This document shows positions 1-9,167 of a DNA stretch of 64,000 nt, piece after piece. A program made the translations under genes and the position numbers. The number at the start of each line of letters is the position of its first letter. Position 1 is the first letter of the stretch. The stretch is from Devosia chinhatensis (GTDB lineage Bacteria; Pseudomonadota; Alphaproteobacteria; Rhizobiales; Devosiaceae), in NCBI RefSeq assembly GCF_000969445.1, contig NZ_JZEY01000061.1, positions 1,103,501-1,167,500 of the forward strand. The letters are read 5' to 3'. The notes under the pieces were generated by a model. The model had not been told where the DNA came from. It searched no databases and saw only the letters and a list, made by a program, of their open reading frames with translations.

Positions 1-115
1 TATTGAAGCCGGCTTCCTCGATCGGGACGCCGGCTTCGCGGGCGAACACAAGGTCCGTCACCTGCTTGGAGCGCGGCAGCGAGCCGACATGGGTGGTGAG
101 GATCTTGTGTGCCAT
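1..115 (-). CDS. MetE-like (cobalamin-independent methionine synthase II family) protein, N-terminal part only
   Basis: The first 38 residues are visible and the gene runs off the left edge. The start MAHKILTTHVGSLPR carries the T-x-H-V-G-S-L-P-R signature found at the head of the zinc-dependent catalytic barrel of COG0620 proteins. That family includes methionine synthase MetE and relatives such as epoxyalkane:coenzyme M transferase, which act on thiols. It starts 4 bases after the cupin gene, so the two are probably co-transcribed from the promoter with the palindrome at 1180. The stand-alone barrel form and the catabolic setting argue against a normal biosynthetic MetE. Its substrate cannot be told from this fragment. 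Confidence 0.75.
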   Translation of the reverse strand, partial: MAHKILTTHVGSLPRSKQVTDLVFAREAGVPIEEAGFN

Positions 116-119
116 GGCT

Positions 120-1157
120 TTACTCTGCGGCTTGTGCGGTAGCGAAGTGCGGCGCGGCTGGGGCCGAGGCGCCACGCACCACAAAGGCGATGGCATCGGC
201 CGAAGCCGGGTTGCGGAAGCCATGCGCCAGCCCGACCGGAACGGTCAGCGTATCGCCGGCACCCATGATGATCGAGCCATCGGCCCAATTCACTTCCAGC
301 GTGCCGGACTGCACGAAGATCACTTCCTGCTCGCTTCGGCTATGGGCCGGGATCGTCGCACCGGTTTCCAGCTTCAGGCGGCGGAGTGCAAAGCCATGGT
401 CCCAGTGGCCGATGATCGGGCCGGCCTTGAAGCCGTCCTGGGCGTCCACGTCACCGATCAGCGCAGCCTCTTCGACACCTTCACCGGCAAGCGGCGAATT
501 CGGGTTCGCCTTCATCTGCTCAGGCTTGAGCGCGTATTTGGCCAGTTCCTCGATCGGCGGGGTGGCCAGTTCCTTGAGCTTTTCGGCGCTGGGGGGCTGT
601 TCGAGTTCGGCACCCTCAGGCACCTTTTCGCCCAGCGTCGTGTCGATCAGCTTGCCGCCCTTGAGCAGCTTCAGCCCGAAATCCTCGGCCATCTTGAAAA
701 CCGATGGTGCCCAGACCACCTTGCCCGGATCATCATGGCCGAGCACCACGTAGAGAAAGCCGGTGCCCTCGTCGCGCTTTTCAAAGCCACGGAACATATG
801 GGTGGGGACGGTCGCCACGTCACCGGGTTCGACATCGAGATAGCCTTCGTCCTTGTTGGCGCCGAAGACGAAGCGCCACTTGCCGGTATGGACCACGAAG
901 GTCTCGGCGGTCAGGTGGCTGTGCTGGGAATTGGTGCAGCCGAAGGGCTGGCGGGCCGCGCCGACATTGAAGCCGTGGGCCTCGGGGATATGCACCACCT
1001 GGGCGGGATTTTCCGAAACGCCCGGCCCGATGATGGTGAAGTTTTCCTTGCGATCCGAGCCGGGCGTGCGCGCGTCGATGAACGCATTGCGCAAACCCTT
1101 GAGATCGGCATAGCGCACCAGGCGCTTTTCCATTTCAGTCTGCGTCCACTTGGTCAT
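120..1157 (-). CDS. Double-cupin domain protein
   Basis: This 345-residue protein has two cupin barrels. The first holds H79, H81, E85 and H120 (NSQHSHLTAET ... PTHMF). The second holds H272, E276 or E278, and H312 (AHSRSEQEVIF ... GLAHGF). Both sets match the cupin metal-ligand pattern. The arrangement resembles gentisate-dioxygenase-type bicupins, but the sequence does not settle whether it is a dioxygenase, an isomerase or a lyase. It is the first gene of a two-gene unit with the MetE-like gene. A LacI-type palindrome lies 22 bases before its start, with an AAGGA ribosome site between. A role in the catabolic route of this block is inferred from position and shared operator. Confidence 0.75.
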   Translation of the reverse strand: MTKWTQTEMEKRLVRYADLKGLRNAFIDARTPGSDRKENFTIIGPGVSENPAQVVHIPEAHGFNVGAARQPFGCTNSQHSHLTAETFVVHTGKWRFVFGANKDEGYLDVEPGDVATVPTHMFRGFEKRDEGTGFLYVVLGHDDPGKVVWAPSVFKMAEDFGLKLLKGGKLIDTTLGEKVPEGAELEQPPSAEKLKELATPPIEELAKYALKPEQMKANPNSPLAGEGVEEAALIGDVDAQDGFKAGPIIGHWDHGFALRRLKLETGATIPAHSRSEQEVIFVQSGTLEVNWADGSIIMGAGDTLTVPVGLAHGFRNPASADAIAFVVRGASAPAAPHFATAQAAE

Positions 1158-1179
1158 GGGGACAATCCTTTCAGTCGAA

Positions 1180-1195
1180 TTGCATTCGTATGCAT
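1180..1195. promoter_or_regulatory. Putative LacI-type operator upstream of the cupin gene
   Basis: TTGCATTCGTATGCAT is a near-copy of the perfect palindrome TTGCATACGTATGCAA at 4423. It has the central CG typical of LacI/GalR operators and lies 22 bases upstream of the cupin start. Similar sites precede the other two transcription units of this block, so the LacI protein encoded at 1237-2307 is the obvious candidate to bind it. Confidence 0.65.
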
Positions 1196-1236
1196 AAGAG
1201 GGCGTAAAGCGGGCCGGATGAGGGCGGAAACAGGCA

Positions 1237-2307
1237 TCATCCCTCCCTGGGCCGGTAAATCTGTTGTCCGTCTCGCGCGACGATGCCGCTCTGGGGCAGT
1301 CGTGCCGAGCTGCGCACGACGAGGTCGCCGTTGAGGATGCGGTGTTCCGCCTCGATTTCGCCGCTGGCGATCTGGTCCATCAGGATGTCGACCGTGGCCT
1401 CCACCATGCGCTTGACCGGCTGGCTCATCGAGGTGATGCCATAGGAAGACCAGGTCGAGGGGCCGACATCGTCATAGCCGACAATGGAAATGTCCTCGGG
1501 GATACGCAGACCGAATTCGTAGCGCGCCACATCCATCACCGCCACGGCCATGTGGTCATTGGCGACGAACAGCGCTTCCGGCCGTTTCGTCAGTGAAAAC
1601 ATGCGTCGCGCCGCATCCTGCGCTTCGCTGCGTGAATAATTGCCGGTTTCAACGATGATCTCGGTTATGCCGTGGCCGGCCAGACCTTCGGCATAGCCCT
1701 GGAAACGGTCGCGATTGGTCGAGGAGTTTTCCAGACCGGCAATATAGCCGAAGCTGGTGTGACCACCGGCCACGAGGAAATCGGCGATGCGCTTGCCGCC
1801 TTCACGGTTGCGGGTGGTGACGCTCGAAACCGCGTCGCGCTCGGTCGTCCGGTTGAAGAGAACCACCGGAATGCCAGCGGTGGCGCATTCCTCGGACAAT
1901 TCGGAGGAGAGCGAGGTCGAGGCGAGGATGATGCCGTCGACGCGATATTGCATAAGCTGATCGAAAACCGGGTCGCTGTCGCGATCCATGAACCCGGTGA
2001 ACAGCAGCAGGTGATAATTCTCGGCGGCCAGGGCGCGTCCCAGCTCTTCAAGCACGTCGGGATAGAAAAGGTTTTCGAGATATGCCATCACCACCGCAAT
2101 GATGCGCGAGCGATTGGTGATGAGCGAGCGGGCAATGGCATTGGGCCGATAGCCCAGCGTCTTGGCGGACGCCAGGACCTTCTGGCGCGTCTTGGGAGAA
2201 ATCGAAGCGCCGGGCGTAAAGGCACGGGACACGGCCGATTGCGAGACGCCGGCATGCTCGGCGACCTGGCTGGACGTGACGCCCGGTTTTCTTACTCCGA
2301 TGTCCAT
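1237..2307 (-). CDS. LacI-family transcriptional regulator of the local catabolic block
   Basis: The protein has 356 residues. An N-terminal LacI helix-turn-helix (VTSSQVAEHAGVSQSAVSRAF) and hinge helix are followed by a periplasmic-binding-like sensor domain. The ATG at 2307 is chosen because it directly precedes the HTH; a longer open frame upstream lies inside the SDR gene. The start overlaps the end of the SDR gene by 16 bases, so it is translated from the hisD-like/SDR message and is probably autoregulated through the palindrome at 4423. Very similar palindromes at 1180 and 10560-10597 would be its other targets. The effector is probably the transported substrate or a breakdown product of it, which is an inference. 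Confidence 0.85.
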   Translation of the reverse strand: MDIGVRKPGVTSSQVAEHAGVSQSAVSRAFTPGASISPKTRQKVLASAKTLGYRPNAIARSLITNRSRIIAVVMAYLENLFYPDVLEELGRALAAENYHLLLFTGFMDRDSDPVFDQLMQYRVDGIILASTSLSSELSEECATAGIPVVLFNRTTERDAVSSVTTRNREGGKRIADFLVAGGHTSFGYIAGLENSSTNRDRFQGYAEGLAGHGITEIIVETGNYSRSEAQDAARRMFSLTKRPEALFVANDHMAVAVMDVARYEFGLRIPEDISIVGYDDVGPSTWSSYGITSMSQPVKRMVEATVDILMDQIASGEIEAEHRILNGDLVVRSSARLPQSGIVARDGQQIYRPREG

Positions 2308-3056
2308 CCGCCATCCACCAAGAGGGACGTTCCCGTCACCAGCCCCGAGGCTTCGGAGGCCAGGAACACGATCGGCCCCATCATGTCTTCCACTCGTCCC
2401 AGCCGGCCAAGCTTGATTTTCGAGAGCACCCAGCTGCGAAAGTCCGGGTCGCTCAGGTTCTTGGCCGTCAACTCGGTTTCCACGAAAGTGGGACACACCG
2501 TGTTCACCCGGATATTATTGGGCCCCAGCTCGATTGCCATGGCCTTTGTCAGGCCCTCCACAGCATGTTTGCTCGCGGCATAGACCGCCCGGCGCGGCCC
2601 GCCCACATGTCCCATCTGCGAGGAGATGTGGATGATCGAGCCGGATTTGCCCGTTTCGATCAGCCGGCTGACGATCGCCTGGGACACAAAGATCGTCGCC
2701 CCCAGATTGACGTCCATCACCGCCTGGTAATCGGCTGGGGTGATGTCGGCGAAGTCCGAATGGCGGGCCGTCCCCGCCGAATTGACGAGAATGTCGAACG
2801 GCTCGACGTCCGCGACATAGGTCTTGACCGCACGATTGTCAGTGATGTCGAGCGCCACGCCCTCGGCCTCAAGGCCCGCTGCGGCCATTTCGGAGACGAC
2901 GGTCTCGATGTCGCTGGCCGTACGGGCGGCAATGGTGACATGGGCTCCCGCTTCAGCCAGGGCCACGGCGGCGCCCAGCCCTATACCCCGCGTGCCCCCG
3001 GTGACAAGGGCACGCTTGCCGTCGAGACGGAAGCTGGGGGTGCGGGGCAGGGCCAT
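2292..3056 (-). CDS. SDR-family oxidoreductase
   Basis: A classical short-chain dehydrogenase of 254 residues. The NAD(P)-binding TGGTRGIG sits at residues 19-26, the catalytic Ser at 145/146 (HISSQ), and Tyr159 and Lys163 in YAASK. The ATG at 3056 follows the hisD-like stop by one base, so the two genes are translationally linked; an upstream in-frame ATG lies deep inside the hisD-like gene. Pairing of an SDR with a HisD-like enzyme recalls the HpsO/HpsP plus HpsN arrangement for dihydroxypropanesulfonate, in which one enzyme oxidises a secondary alcohol and the other oxidises a primary alcohol to the acid. The actual substrate here is unknown. Confidence 0.85.
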   Translation of the reverse strand: MALPRTPSFRLDGKRALVTGGTRGIGLGAAVALAEAGAHVTIAARTASDIETVVSEMAAAGLEAEGVALDITDNRAVKTYVADVEPFDILVNSAGTARHSDFADITPADYQAVMDVNLGATIFVSQAIVSRLIETGKSGSIIHISSQMGHVGGPRRAVYAASKHAVEGLTKAMAIELGPNNIRVNTVCPTFVETELTAKNLSDPDFRSWVLSKIKLGRLGRVEDMMGPIVFLASEASGLVTGTSLLVDGGWTSE

Positions 3057-3057
3057 T

Positions 3058-4386
3058 CTATTCGGCCGCCTGCGGACGCGGGCTGGCACCGGTGCCATAG
3101 GGCACGTTGCGACCGCCATAGCGGCGCACGCGCACATTGGCCTGTTCGGCATGGCCGACAAAGCCTTCGAGCATGCTGAGGCGCGATCCATATTCCCCGA
3201 TCATCGCCGAAGCCTCATCGCTCGTAACGGTCTGCCACGTACAGGTCTTCATGAATTTCCCCACCCACAGGCCACCGGTATAGCGCGCTGCCTTCATCGT
3301 GGGGAGGGTGTGATTTGTGCCGATGACCTTGTCGCCATAGGCAACATTGGTGCGCGGTCCCAGGAACAGTGCGCCGTAATTGGTCATGTTGTCCCGGAAC
3401 CACATGTCCCGGTCGGTCATCACCTGCACATGCTCGGACGCAATGCCATCGGCGACGGCCAGCATGTCCTCGTAGCTCTCGCAAACGATGACTTCGCCGA
3501 AATCCTCCCAGCTCTTGCGGGCGATTTCGCCGGTCGGCAGGATGTCGAGAATGCGCTCGATCTCCGCCATGGTGTCGCGCGCCAGCTTTTCCGAATTGGT
3601 GAGCAGGATCGCCGGGCTCGTCGGGCCGTGTTCGGCCTGGCCCAAAAGGTCGGTGGCGCACATTTCACCGTCCACCGTTTCGTCGGCGATCACAAGCGTT
3701 TCGGTAGGGCCGGCGAAAAGGTCGATGCCCACGCGGCCGAACAACTGCCGCTTGGCCTCGGCCACGAAGGCATTGCCGGGGCCCACCAGCATGTCGACCG
3801 GATCGATGCTCTCGGTACCGATCGCCATGGCGCCGATCGCCTGGATGCCGCCGAGCACGTAGATTTCATCGGCACCGGCCATCGCCTGTGCGGCGACGAC
3901 AGCCGGTGCCGGCTTGGCTCCGAAAGGCGGAGCGCAAGTGATGACCCGCGCGCAGCCGGCGACCTTGGCGGTGATCACCGACATATGGGCGGATGCGAGC
4001 AGGGGATATTTGCCGCCGGGCACGTAGCAGCCCACGGCATTGATCGGCACATGCTTGTGCCCCAGCGTCACGCCCGGCAGCGTCTCGATGGCAAGGTCCG
4101 TCATCGTGTTGCGCTGCGCCTGGGCGAAATTGCGCACCTGGGTCTGGGCGAATTCGATGTCGTGCAGGTCCTGGTCGGTCAATTGCGCCAGGCAATCGTC
4201 GATCTCGCGCTGGCTGAGGCGAAAATCGGTGCGCTCCCACTTGTCGAACTTCTGGCTGAGTTCGCGCACGGCCTGGTCGCCGCGCTTTTCGATATCGCCC
4301 AGGATGGTCTCGACAGTGGCCCGGACCTGCCGGTCGGCTTCCGCCCGCTCCTCGACATCCTTACCGCGCTTGAGCCAGGTTGGCAT
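3058..4386 (-). CDS. Histidinol-dehydrogenase-like enzyme, probably catabolic (HpsN-like)
   Basis: The protein has 442 residues and the histidinol dehydrogenase fold. The usual zinc ligands are present (Q250, H253, D352, H412), as is the catalytic pair E318-H319 (SEHVQVM). It should oxidise a primary alcohol to a carboxylate in two NAD-dependent steps. The segment [12 protein letters not shown] at about residues 367-378 differs from true HisD (typically a SGLSVxDF-type segment) and looks like the sulfopropanediol dehydrogenase branch. Genes around it are catabolic and no his genes are near. ATG 4386 is chosen because GAGGAG lies 8-9 bases upstream and an earlier ATG (4428) falls inside the operator. 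It is the first gene of the unit with the SDR and LacI genes. Confidence 0.85.
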   Translation of the reverse strand: MPTWLKRGKDVEERAEADRQVRATVETILGDIEKRGDQAVRELSQKFDKWERTDFRLSQREIDDCLAQLTDQDLHDIEFAQTQVRNFAQAQRNTMTDLAIETLPGVTLGHKHVPINAVGCYVPGGKYPLLASAHMSVITAKVAGCARVITCAPPFGAKPAPAVVAAQAMAGADEIYVLGGIQAIGAMAIGTESIDPVDMLVGPGNAFVAEAKRQLFGRVGIDLFAGPTETLVIADETVDGEMCATDLLGQAEHGPTSPAILLTNSEKLARDTMAEIERILDILPTGEIARKSWEDFGEVIVCESYEDMLAVADGIASEHVQVMTDRDMWFRDNMTNYGALFLGPRTNVAYGDKVIGTNHTLPTMKAARYTGGLWVGKFMKTCTWQTVTSDEASAMIGEYGSRLSMLEGFVGHAEQANVRVRRYGGRNVPYGTGASPRPQAAE

Positions 4387-4422
4387 GTTCGCCGCTCCTC
4401 GTCTGTTCTGTAATGCACCATA

Positions 4423-4438
4423 TTGCATACGTATGCAA
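4423..4438. promoter_or_regulatory. Perfect 16-bp palindromic operator before the hisD-like/SDR/lacI unit
   Basis: TTGCATACGTATGCAA is identical to its own reverse complement. On the minus strand a TTTACA (4442-4447) could be a -35 element, with a weak -10 about 17 bases further on. In that case the palindrome fills the spacer, the classical place for a LacI-type repressor site. It is the best-conserved member of the four-copy family in this block. Confidence 0.7.
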
Positions 4439-4490
4439 AACTGTAAACTGAAACATTGGTCGGAGGCGAAATCGCCTCGCCGCAGAAATG

Positions 4491-6023
4491 TCAGGAGAGC
4501 CCGGGCGGCCTTTGCACCGCATGGTCCGTGGCGTGTTCGAAGGCGTCGCCGATTTGCACGATCCGCGCTTCGTCATGGTGCCGACCGATAATCTGCATGC
4601 CCATGGGCAATCCGTCATCAAACCCGACGGGCACCGCCAGGACCGGGTGACCGCTGAGATTGAACCCGATCGTTCGCATGGGCGTCCACACCGCTTCCTT
4701 CTCGAATGGCGCGGCGGGCAGGGCGGTGGTGAGTGCGCCCACGGTGACCAGGGCGTCGAAGCGGCCCAGCAGGCGGTCGACATCGGCGCGGAAGGCTGCG
4801 CCGGCGCGACGGGCACGCGCGACCTCTTCATCCGTCAGCGCCAACCCGGCGGCGAGGCTGAGGAAACAGCGGCGGCCATAATCCTGCGGATGGTCCCGCA
4901 GATTGGCGGCGTGATAGTCGAAGCTTTCCTTGTGCAGCACAGCGGCGGCGGCCACTTCGATAGCCGGATAATCGGGCAGGCTCACCTCTTCGATCACAGC
5001 CCCGAGCTGGGAAAGCGTCGACATGGCCGCATCCATGGCTGCGAGCACGCAAGGCATGGTCTGCGGATCCTGTGCGAACCAGTCCCGGCCATAGCCGATG
5101 CGCAGTCCGGAGATCGAGGTCCCGATGAGCCTGGACGCCTGGCTGCCGGCGATAACGTCGAGCGTCAGGGCCGCTTCGGCCACACTCGAGCTTATCGGCC
5201 CGACATGGTCCATGCTCGCGGCCATGGGCAGGGTGCCGGTGTCGGGCACAAGGCCTAGCGTCGGCTTGAGCCCCACGACCCCGCAATAAAATGCCGGACC
5301 CCGCAGCGAGCCCCCGGTGTCGGTGCCAAGCGTGGTGCGCAGCATCCCGCCCGCCACTGCCACGGCGCTGCCCGAGGACGAGCCGCCGGTAATGTGGTCG
5401 AGCTTCCAGGGATTGCGGGCCGGGGGAAACAGCCCCGATTTGTCCGGGCCCACAGTGCCCCATTCATAGGTGGCCAGCTTGCCGACGATCACCGCGCCGC
5501 CTTCGGCCAGCCGGGATACGACCAGCGCATCGGCTTCGGCAAGGGCGTCGGCGCGGCCGGGCGCATCGGCCGTCGTCGGCACGCCCGCGACATCGATGAG
5601 GTCCTTAATGCCGACGGGGATCCCGTGCAGCGGGCCGCGATCGTGGCCATTGGCCAGCTCGCTGTCGGCCCGCTCGGCATCGGCCAGAGCACGCTCCGCC
5701 AGCACTGCATAGAAGGCTCGATAGGCGCCATCGCGCGCCGTGATCCGTTCGAGACAGGCTTCTGTCAGAGCCCGGGCGGTAAATGTCCCGTTCCGCAGCA
5801 GCCGCCCCTGTTCGACAAAGCTCAGATCGAGCGCGGCCCGAGCCGCGCCAGGCGAAGCCTCCTCGGGCAGAGCGGCGATGCCGGACTGCATCCAGCCCAC
5901 GAGCTGGCGCAGTCCGACCTGCTCGGCGGGGGACACATCAAGGCCATGCCGTGTCAGCGCGGCGTCGAGCCCGTCCTGCACATTGCCCTCACGATCGGCC
6001 GGCTGCGGCTTGGCGGCAGCCAT
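4491..6023 (-). CDS. Amidase-signature family hydrolase
   Basis: The protein has 510 residues with the full Ser-cisSer-Lys triad of the amidase-signature family: K140 (GIKDLIDV), cis-Ser215 (GGSSSGS) and nucleophile Ser239 (GTDTGGS). It cleaves a C-N bond of an amide; the exact amide is not known. No signal peptide is seen, so it acts on imported material. It follows the transporter ATPase gene by one base and is the last gene of that operon, which suggests that the imported compound is an amide or carries one. A small GAGGCG/CGCCTC hairpin just downstream (4463-4478) may weakly end the transcript. An AtzF- or GatA-like role is less likely given this context. Confidence 0.85.
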   Translation of the reverse strand: MAAAKPQPADREGNVQDGLDAALTRHGLDVSPAEQVGLRQLVGWMQSGIAALPEEASPGAARAALDLSFVEQGRLLRNGTFTARALTEACLERITARDGAYRAFYAVLAERALADAERADSELANGHDRGPLHGIPVGIKDLIDVAGVPTTADAPGRADALAEADALVVSRLAEGGAVIVGKLATYEWGTVGPDKSGLFPPARNPWKLDHITGGSSSGSAVAVAGGMLRTTLGTDTGGSLRGPAFYCGVVGLKPTLGLVPDTGTLPMAASMDHVGPISSSVAEAALTLDVIAGSQASRLIGTSISGLRIGYGRDWFAQDPQTMPCVLAAMDAAMSTLSQLGAVIEEVSLPDYPAIEVAAAAVLHKESFDYHAANLRDHPQDYGRRCFLSLAAGLALTDEEVARARRAGAAFRADVDRLLGRFDALVTVGALTTALPAAPFEKEAVWTPMRTIGFNLSGHPVLAVPVGFDDGLPMGMQIIGRHHDEARIVQIGDAFEHATDHAVQRPPGLS

Positions 6024-6024
6024 C

Positions 6025-7083
6025 TTAGGCGGTCGTCTCGATGCGAGTGCCGCTGGTGCGGTCGAACAGGTGACAGGCGGCTGGAGCGATGTCGACCCGC
6101 ACCATGTCGCCGATCTCTGCGCGATAATCCTTGCCGACCTTGATCGAGACCAGTTCGCCGGCGACGCGCATGGCGATCATCGTGGCTTCGCCGAGGAGCT
6201 CGACCGAATAGATCGGCGCCGAAATATTGCCGGTCTCACCCGCCAGCGTCGCGTCCTCGGCCCTGAAGCCGAGCGTCACCGGCCCCTTGACCGATTTGGA
6301 GAGCCCCTCGATGCGGATATTGGTGCCGGTAAAGACCCCATCCTGGATATCGCCATGCACCAGGTTCATGGCCGGAGAGCCGATGAAGCTGGCAACGAAT
6401 GTGTTGGCCGGGCGGTCGTAGATTTCCATCGGGGTGCCGACTTGCTGGATCAGCCCCTTGCTCATCACCACGACGCGGTCGGCCAGGGTCATGGCCTCGA
6501 TCTGGTCATGCGTCACATAGATCGTGGTGCGCTTGAGCGTGTGATGCAGGTTCTTGATCTGGGCACGCGTCGAGACGCGCAGCTTGGCATCGAGATTGGA
6601 CAGCGGCTCGTCCATGAGGAAGGCATTGGGCTCGCGCACGATGGCGCGGGCCAGCGCCACGCGCTGGCGCTGGCCACCCGAGAGGGCGGCGGGCCGGCGC
6701 TCGAGGAAATCGTCCAGTTCCACCATCTTGCTGGCCGCCATGACGCGCTCGTGGTGTTGCTCCTGGGGCACCTTGCGCACCTTGAGTGGGAAGCGGATGT
6801 TTTCGTAGACCGTCATGTTCGGATAGAGCCCGTAGCTCTGGAACACCATGGAAATGTCGCGATCCTTGGGCTCGAGCTTGTTGACCAGCAGGTCCCCGAT
6901 CCAGATTTCGCCCTCGGTAATGTCCTCGAGGCCGGCGATCATGCGCATCGTGGTGGTCTTGCCGCAGCCCGAGGGCCCCAGCAGCACCAGGAATTCCTGG
7001 TCCGCAATGTCGAGGTTGAAATTATCGACGCCGACGAAATTGCTCCAGCGCTTGGATACGTTCTTGAGACGAATCTGGGCCAT
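6025..7083 (-). CDS. Sugar-type ABC transporter ATPase (UgpC/MsmK-like)
   Basis: A 352-residue ATPase with Walker A GPSGCGKT (about 36-43), signature LSGGQRQRVALARA, Walker B FLMDEP and the switch His in VTHDQ, followed by a C-terminal TOBE-like regulatory region as in MalK and UgpC. It powers import by the two permeases encoded just upstream. It lies 7 bases after the second permease gene and 1 base before the amidase gene, so it is in the same operon. ATPases of this class may serve several transporters, but here the complete set is local. Confidence 0.9.
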   Translation of the reverse strand: MAQIRLKNVSKRWSNFVGVDNFNLDIADQEFLVLLGPSGCGKTTTMRMIAGLEDITEGEIWIGDLLVNKLEPKDRDISMVFQSYGLYPNMTVYENIRFPLKVRKVPQEQHHERVMAASKMVELDDFLERRPAALSGGQRQRVALARAIVREPNAFLMDEPLSNLDAKLRVSTRAQIKNLHHTLKRTTIYVTHDQIEAMTLADRVVVMSKGLIQQVGTPMEIYDRPANTFVASFIGSPAMNLVHGDIQDGVFTGTNIRIEGLSKSVKGPVTLGFRAEDATLAGETGNISAPIYSVELLGEATMIAMRVAGELVSIKVGKDYRAEIGDMVRVDIAPAACHLFDRTSGTRIETTA

Positions 7084-7089
7084 TTGCGA

Positions 7090-7977
7090 TCAGCCTTTCA
7101 CTGCGCCGGCGGTCAGGCCGCTGACGATCTGGCGTTGGAAGAAGAGGACGAGGATAAAGAGCGGCACGGTAGCCGAGACCACGGCAGCCACGGCAAACAT
7201 GACATTGCCTTGCTCCTGCACCGAGCCGAGGAAGCTCGAAATCTTGGGCACCATGGTCTGGTTGTCGGCGCTGAGCAGCATCGAGGTTACCGCGAAGTCA
7301 TTATAGGCGAGCAGGAAGCTGAACAATCCCGTCGTCACCACGCCCGGCCACATGACCGGAATGATGACGCGGCGGAAGGCCTGGAAACGTGTACAGCCAT
7401 CCACCATGGCGCTCTCGTCCAGGTCCTTTGGAATGGACAGGAAGAAGGAGTGCAGCATCCACAGCGTAAAGGGCTGGTTGATGGCCACGAGCACGATGAT
7501 CGTGGTTGGCAGCACCCCCCAGACATTGAGCTGGAAGAAGGGGAGCAGATAGCCCGAGACCAGGGTAATGTGCGGCATGGCGCGGAACACCAGAGCCGCG
7601 ATGAGGATCCAGAACGCATAGCGGTGCCCCGAACGGGCCAGGGCATAGCCACCCAGCGTGCCCAGGGTCAGCGAGATCACGGTCACCGAAACGGTCACGA
7701 TGGCCGTATTGCCCACGGCCCGCCAGAATTCGCGGGTGACCCAGGCGCCGTAATAGCCGTCGCCGGTGAAGGGGGCGCCATGCTGACGCTGGGTGAAGGG
7801 GCCGGTAATGGCGTTCATCCAGTTCTGGCGCGAGAAGAAGTCCGGCTCGACCTTGAACGATCCCCACACCGTCCAGGCGAAGGGGAAAGCGGCCAGCACG
7901 ATCCAGATCGCCAGGAGCCCGAAGATCACGATGTTCATTGCCAACGGGCGGCGTTGGGAGACACTCGATCCAGTCAT
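7090..7977 (-). CDS. Carbohydrate ABC transporter permease, MalG/UgpE type
   Basis: A 295-residue inner-membrane protein with about six hydrophobic helices. The EAA loop, DESAMVDGCTRFQAFRRVIIP, in its second half contacts the ATPase. It is the CUT1-type second permease of the transporter. Its start lies 1 base after the stop of the first permease gene, and the ATPase gene follows, so translation is coupled. Substrate specificity cannot be read from permeases of this class. Confidence 0.88.
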   Translation of the reverse strand: MTGSSVSQRRPLAMNIVIFGLLAIWIVLAAFPFAWTVWGSFKVEPDFFSRQNWMNAITGPFTQRQHGAPFTGDGYYGAWVTREFWRAVGNTAIVTVSVTVISLTLGTLGGYALARSGHRYAFWILIAALVFRAMPHITLVSGYLLPFFQLNVWGVLPTTIIVLVAINQPFTLWMLHSFFLSIPKDLDESAMVDGCTRFQAFRRVIIPVMWPGVVTTGLFSFLLAYNDFAVTSMLLSADNQTMVPKISSFLGSVQEQGNVMFAVAAVVSATVPLFILVLFFQRQIVSGLTAGAVKG

Positions 7978-7978
7978 G

Positions 7979-9010
7979 TCAGACCACCTTGTGATTGAAT
8001 TCGCGCCAGGTGCGGATCAGCACCGGGGTAAGCAGGATGATGACACCGATAATGGTGATGACCGAGGTGGCGCCGGCAGAACCGAACAACAGCGCGTCGC
8101 CGGAAAGATCGTTGAAGATCAGCCAGCTGAGGGATGTTGCATTGGCCTCGGCCGAAAAGCCCACGATCGGCTCGAAGACGCGGAAATTGTCCATCAGCTG
8201 CACCAGCGCCACGAAGGTGGCGAGCGGTGCCAGGTGAGGGATCACCACGTAGCGGATGCGCTCCCAGCGGCTGGCGCCGTCGATCATCGCCGATTCCAGC
8301 GTATCGGCAGGCACGGTCTGCAGGCCCGCATAGAACACCACGAAGCTGAAGGGGGCATTGGTCCAGACCCCGTAGAACAGCAGCGACAGCCAAGTCAGCA
8401 CTGGTGACTGGCGCAGTGACAGTGTCGGATCGTCGAACAGGACGCGCAGATTGGCCCCGATTATGCCGTTGGGCTGGATCATCCAGTACAGGATCAGCGA
8501 GCCGATCAGCGGCGTGATGATCATGGGCAGCAGCGAAAAGAAGATGACCGGCCCCTTGAGCATCTTGGGGATGGTGTTGACGCCCAGCGCGATGATGAAG
8601 CCCAGGCCCATGGCCAGCGGCGTCACCACGAAGCAGAAGACCAGGGTAAAGCTTAGCGCCTTATAGAAGGGCAGGTTGTAGATGCGGCTGACGATGTCGC
8701 CCAGGCCAGTGTTGTTGGCCAGGATGGCGCCGATTTCGTTGACCGCCAGATGGCCCCGGTTGAGATAGGTGCCAAAGCCGTTAAACTGGCCCATCGGCTG
8801 TTCGGCCCGCAATTGCGCCATGGCAGCGGTGTCGACGCGCGTCTCGGTCGTGCACCCCCCGAACGGTTGGCAATTCTCCACCGAAACCAGAATGCGGCCA
8901 TGCTCGACATGCATGCTCTGCACCACTACCGAGACGATGGGCAGTGCGATGAAGAGCACCATCGCGATCAGCGAGGGCAGGATGAAGGCAAAGAATGTCT
9001 TGTGCGGCAT
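7979..9010 (-). CDS. Carbohydrate ABC transporter permease, MalF/UgpA type
   Basis: A 343-residue inner-membrane protein with an N-terminal membrane segment, then a predicted periplasmic stretch at about residues 30-110, then a block of helices. Its EAA loop contains ESAMIDGASRWERIRYVVIP. The long first periplasmic region is typical of MalF-like partners. It is separated from the binding-protein gene by 157 bases that contain a strong hairpin (9092-9130), and is followed directly by the MalG-like gene. Confidence 0.88.
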   Translation of the reverse strand: MPHKTFFAFILPSLIAMVLFIALPIVSVVVQSMHVEHGRILVSVENCQPFGGCTTETRVDTAAMAQLRAEQPMGQFNGFGTYLNRGHLAVNEIGAILANNTGLGDIVSRIYNLPFYKALSFTLVFCFVVTPLAMGLGFIIALGVNTIPKMLKGPVIFFSLLPMIITPLIGSLILYWMIQPNGIIGANLRVLFDDPTLSLRQSPVLTWLSLLFYGVWTNAPFSFVVFYAGLQTVPADTLESAMIDGASRWERIRYVVIPHLAPLATFVALVQLMDNFRVFEPIVGFSAEANATSLSWLIFNDLSGDALLFGSAGATSVITIIGVIILLTPVLIRTWREFNHKVV

Positions 9011-9091
9011 GCAATGCCTCCCTGACGCGGCAAATTAATGGGGCGCAGCGGTCCGATCCGCCTTCACCGCCCGGGCCCGGGAGGTGCGGGG

Positions 9092-9130
9092 GCGAAGGGG
9101 TCCTTCGCGATCTGGCGCGGACCCCTTCGC
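9092..9130 (-). promoter_or_regulatory. Hairpin between binding-protein and permease genes
   Basis: GCGAAGGGGTCC (9092-9103) pairs perfectly with GGACCCCTTCGC (9119-9130), a 12-bp stem with a 15-base loop and no T-run. Hairpins in this position usually stabilise the upstream binding-protein mRNA or partly stop transcription, giving more binding protein than permease. The same design occurs in the second ABC operon at 51741-51777. Confidence 0.6.
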
Positions 9131-9167
9131 GATGTGCAGGATTATGCGGCCGGCTGGCCGAATATCC

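Noticed and set aside
3-1334. Long open frame of 443 codons on the plus strand over the cupin gene
   Set aside because: It is a shadow of the minus-strand cupin gene: no domain, no ribosome site, and odd composition. GC-rich DNA gives many such antisense frames.
5740-7998. 752-codon plus-strand frame across the amidase, ATPase and permease genes
   Set aside because: It is antisense to three well-supported genes and has a His/Arg/Gly-rich, domain-free translation.
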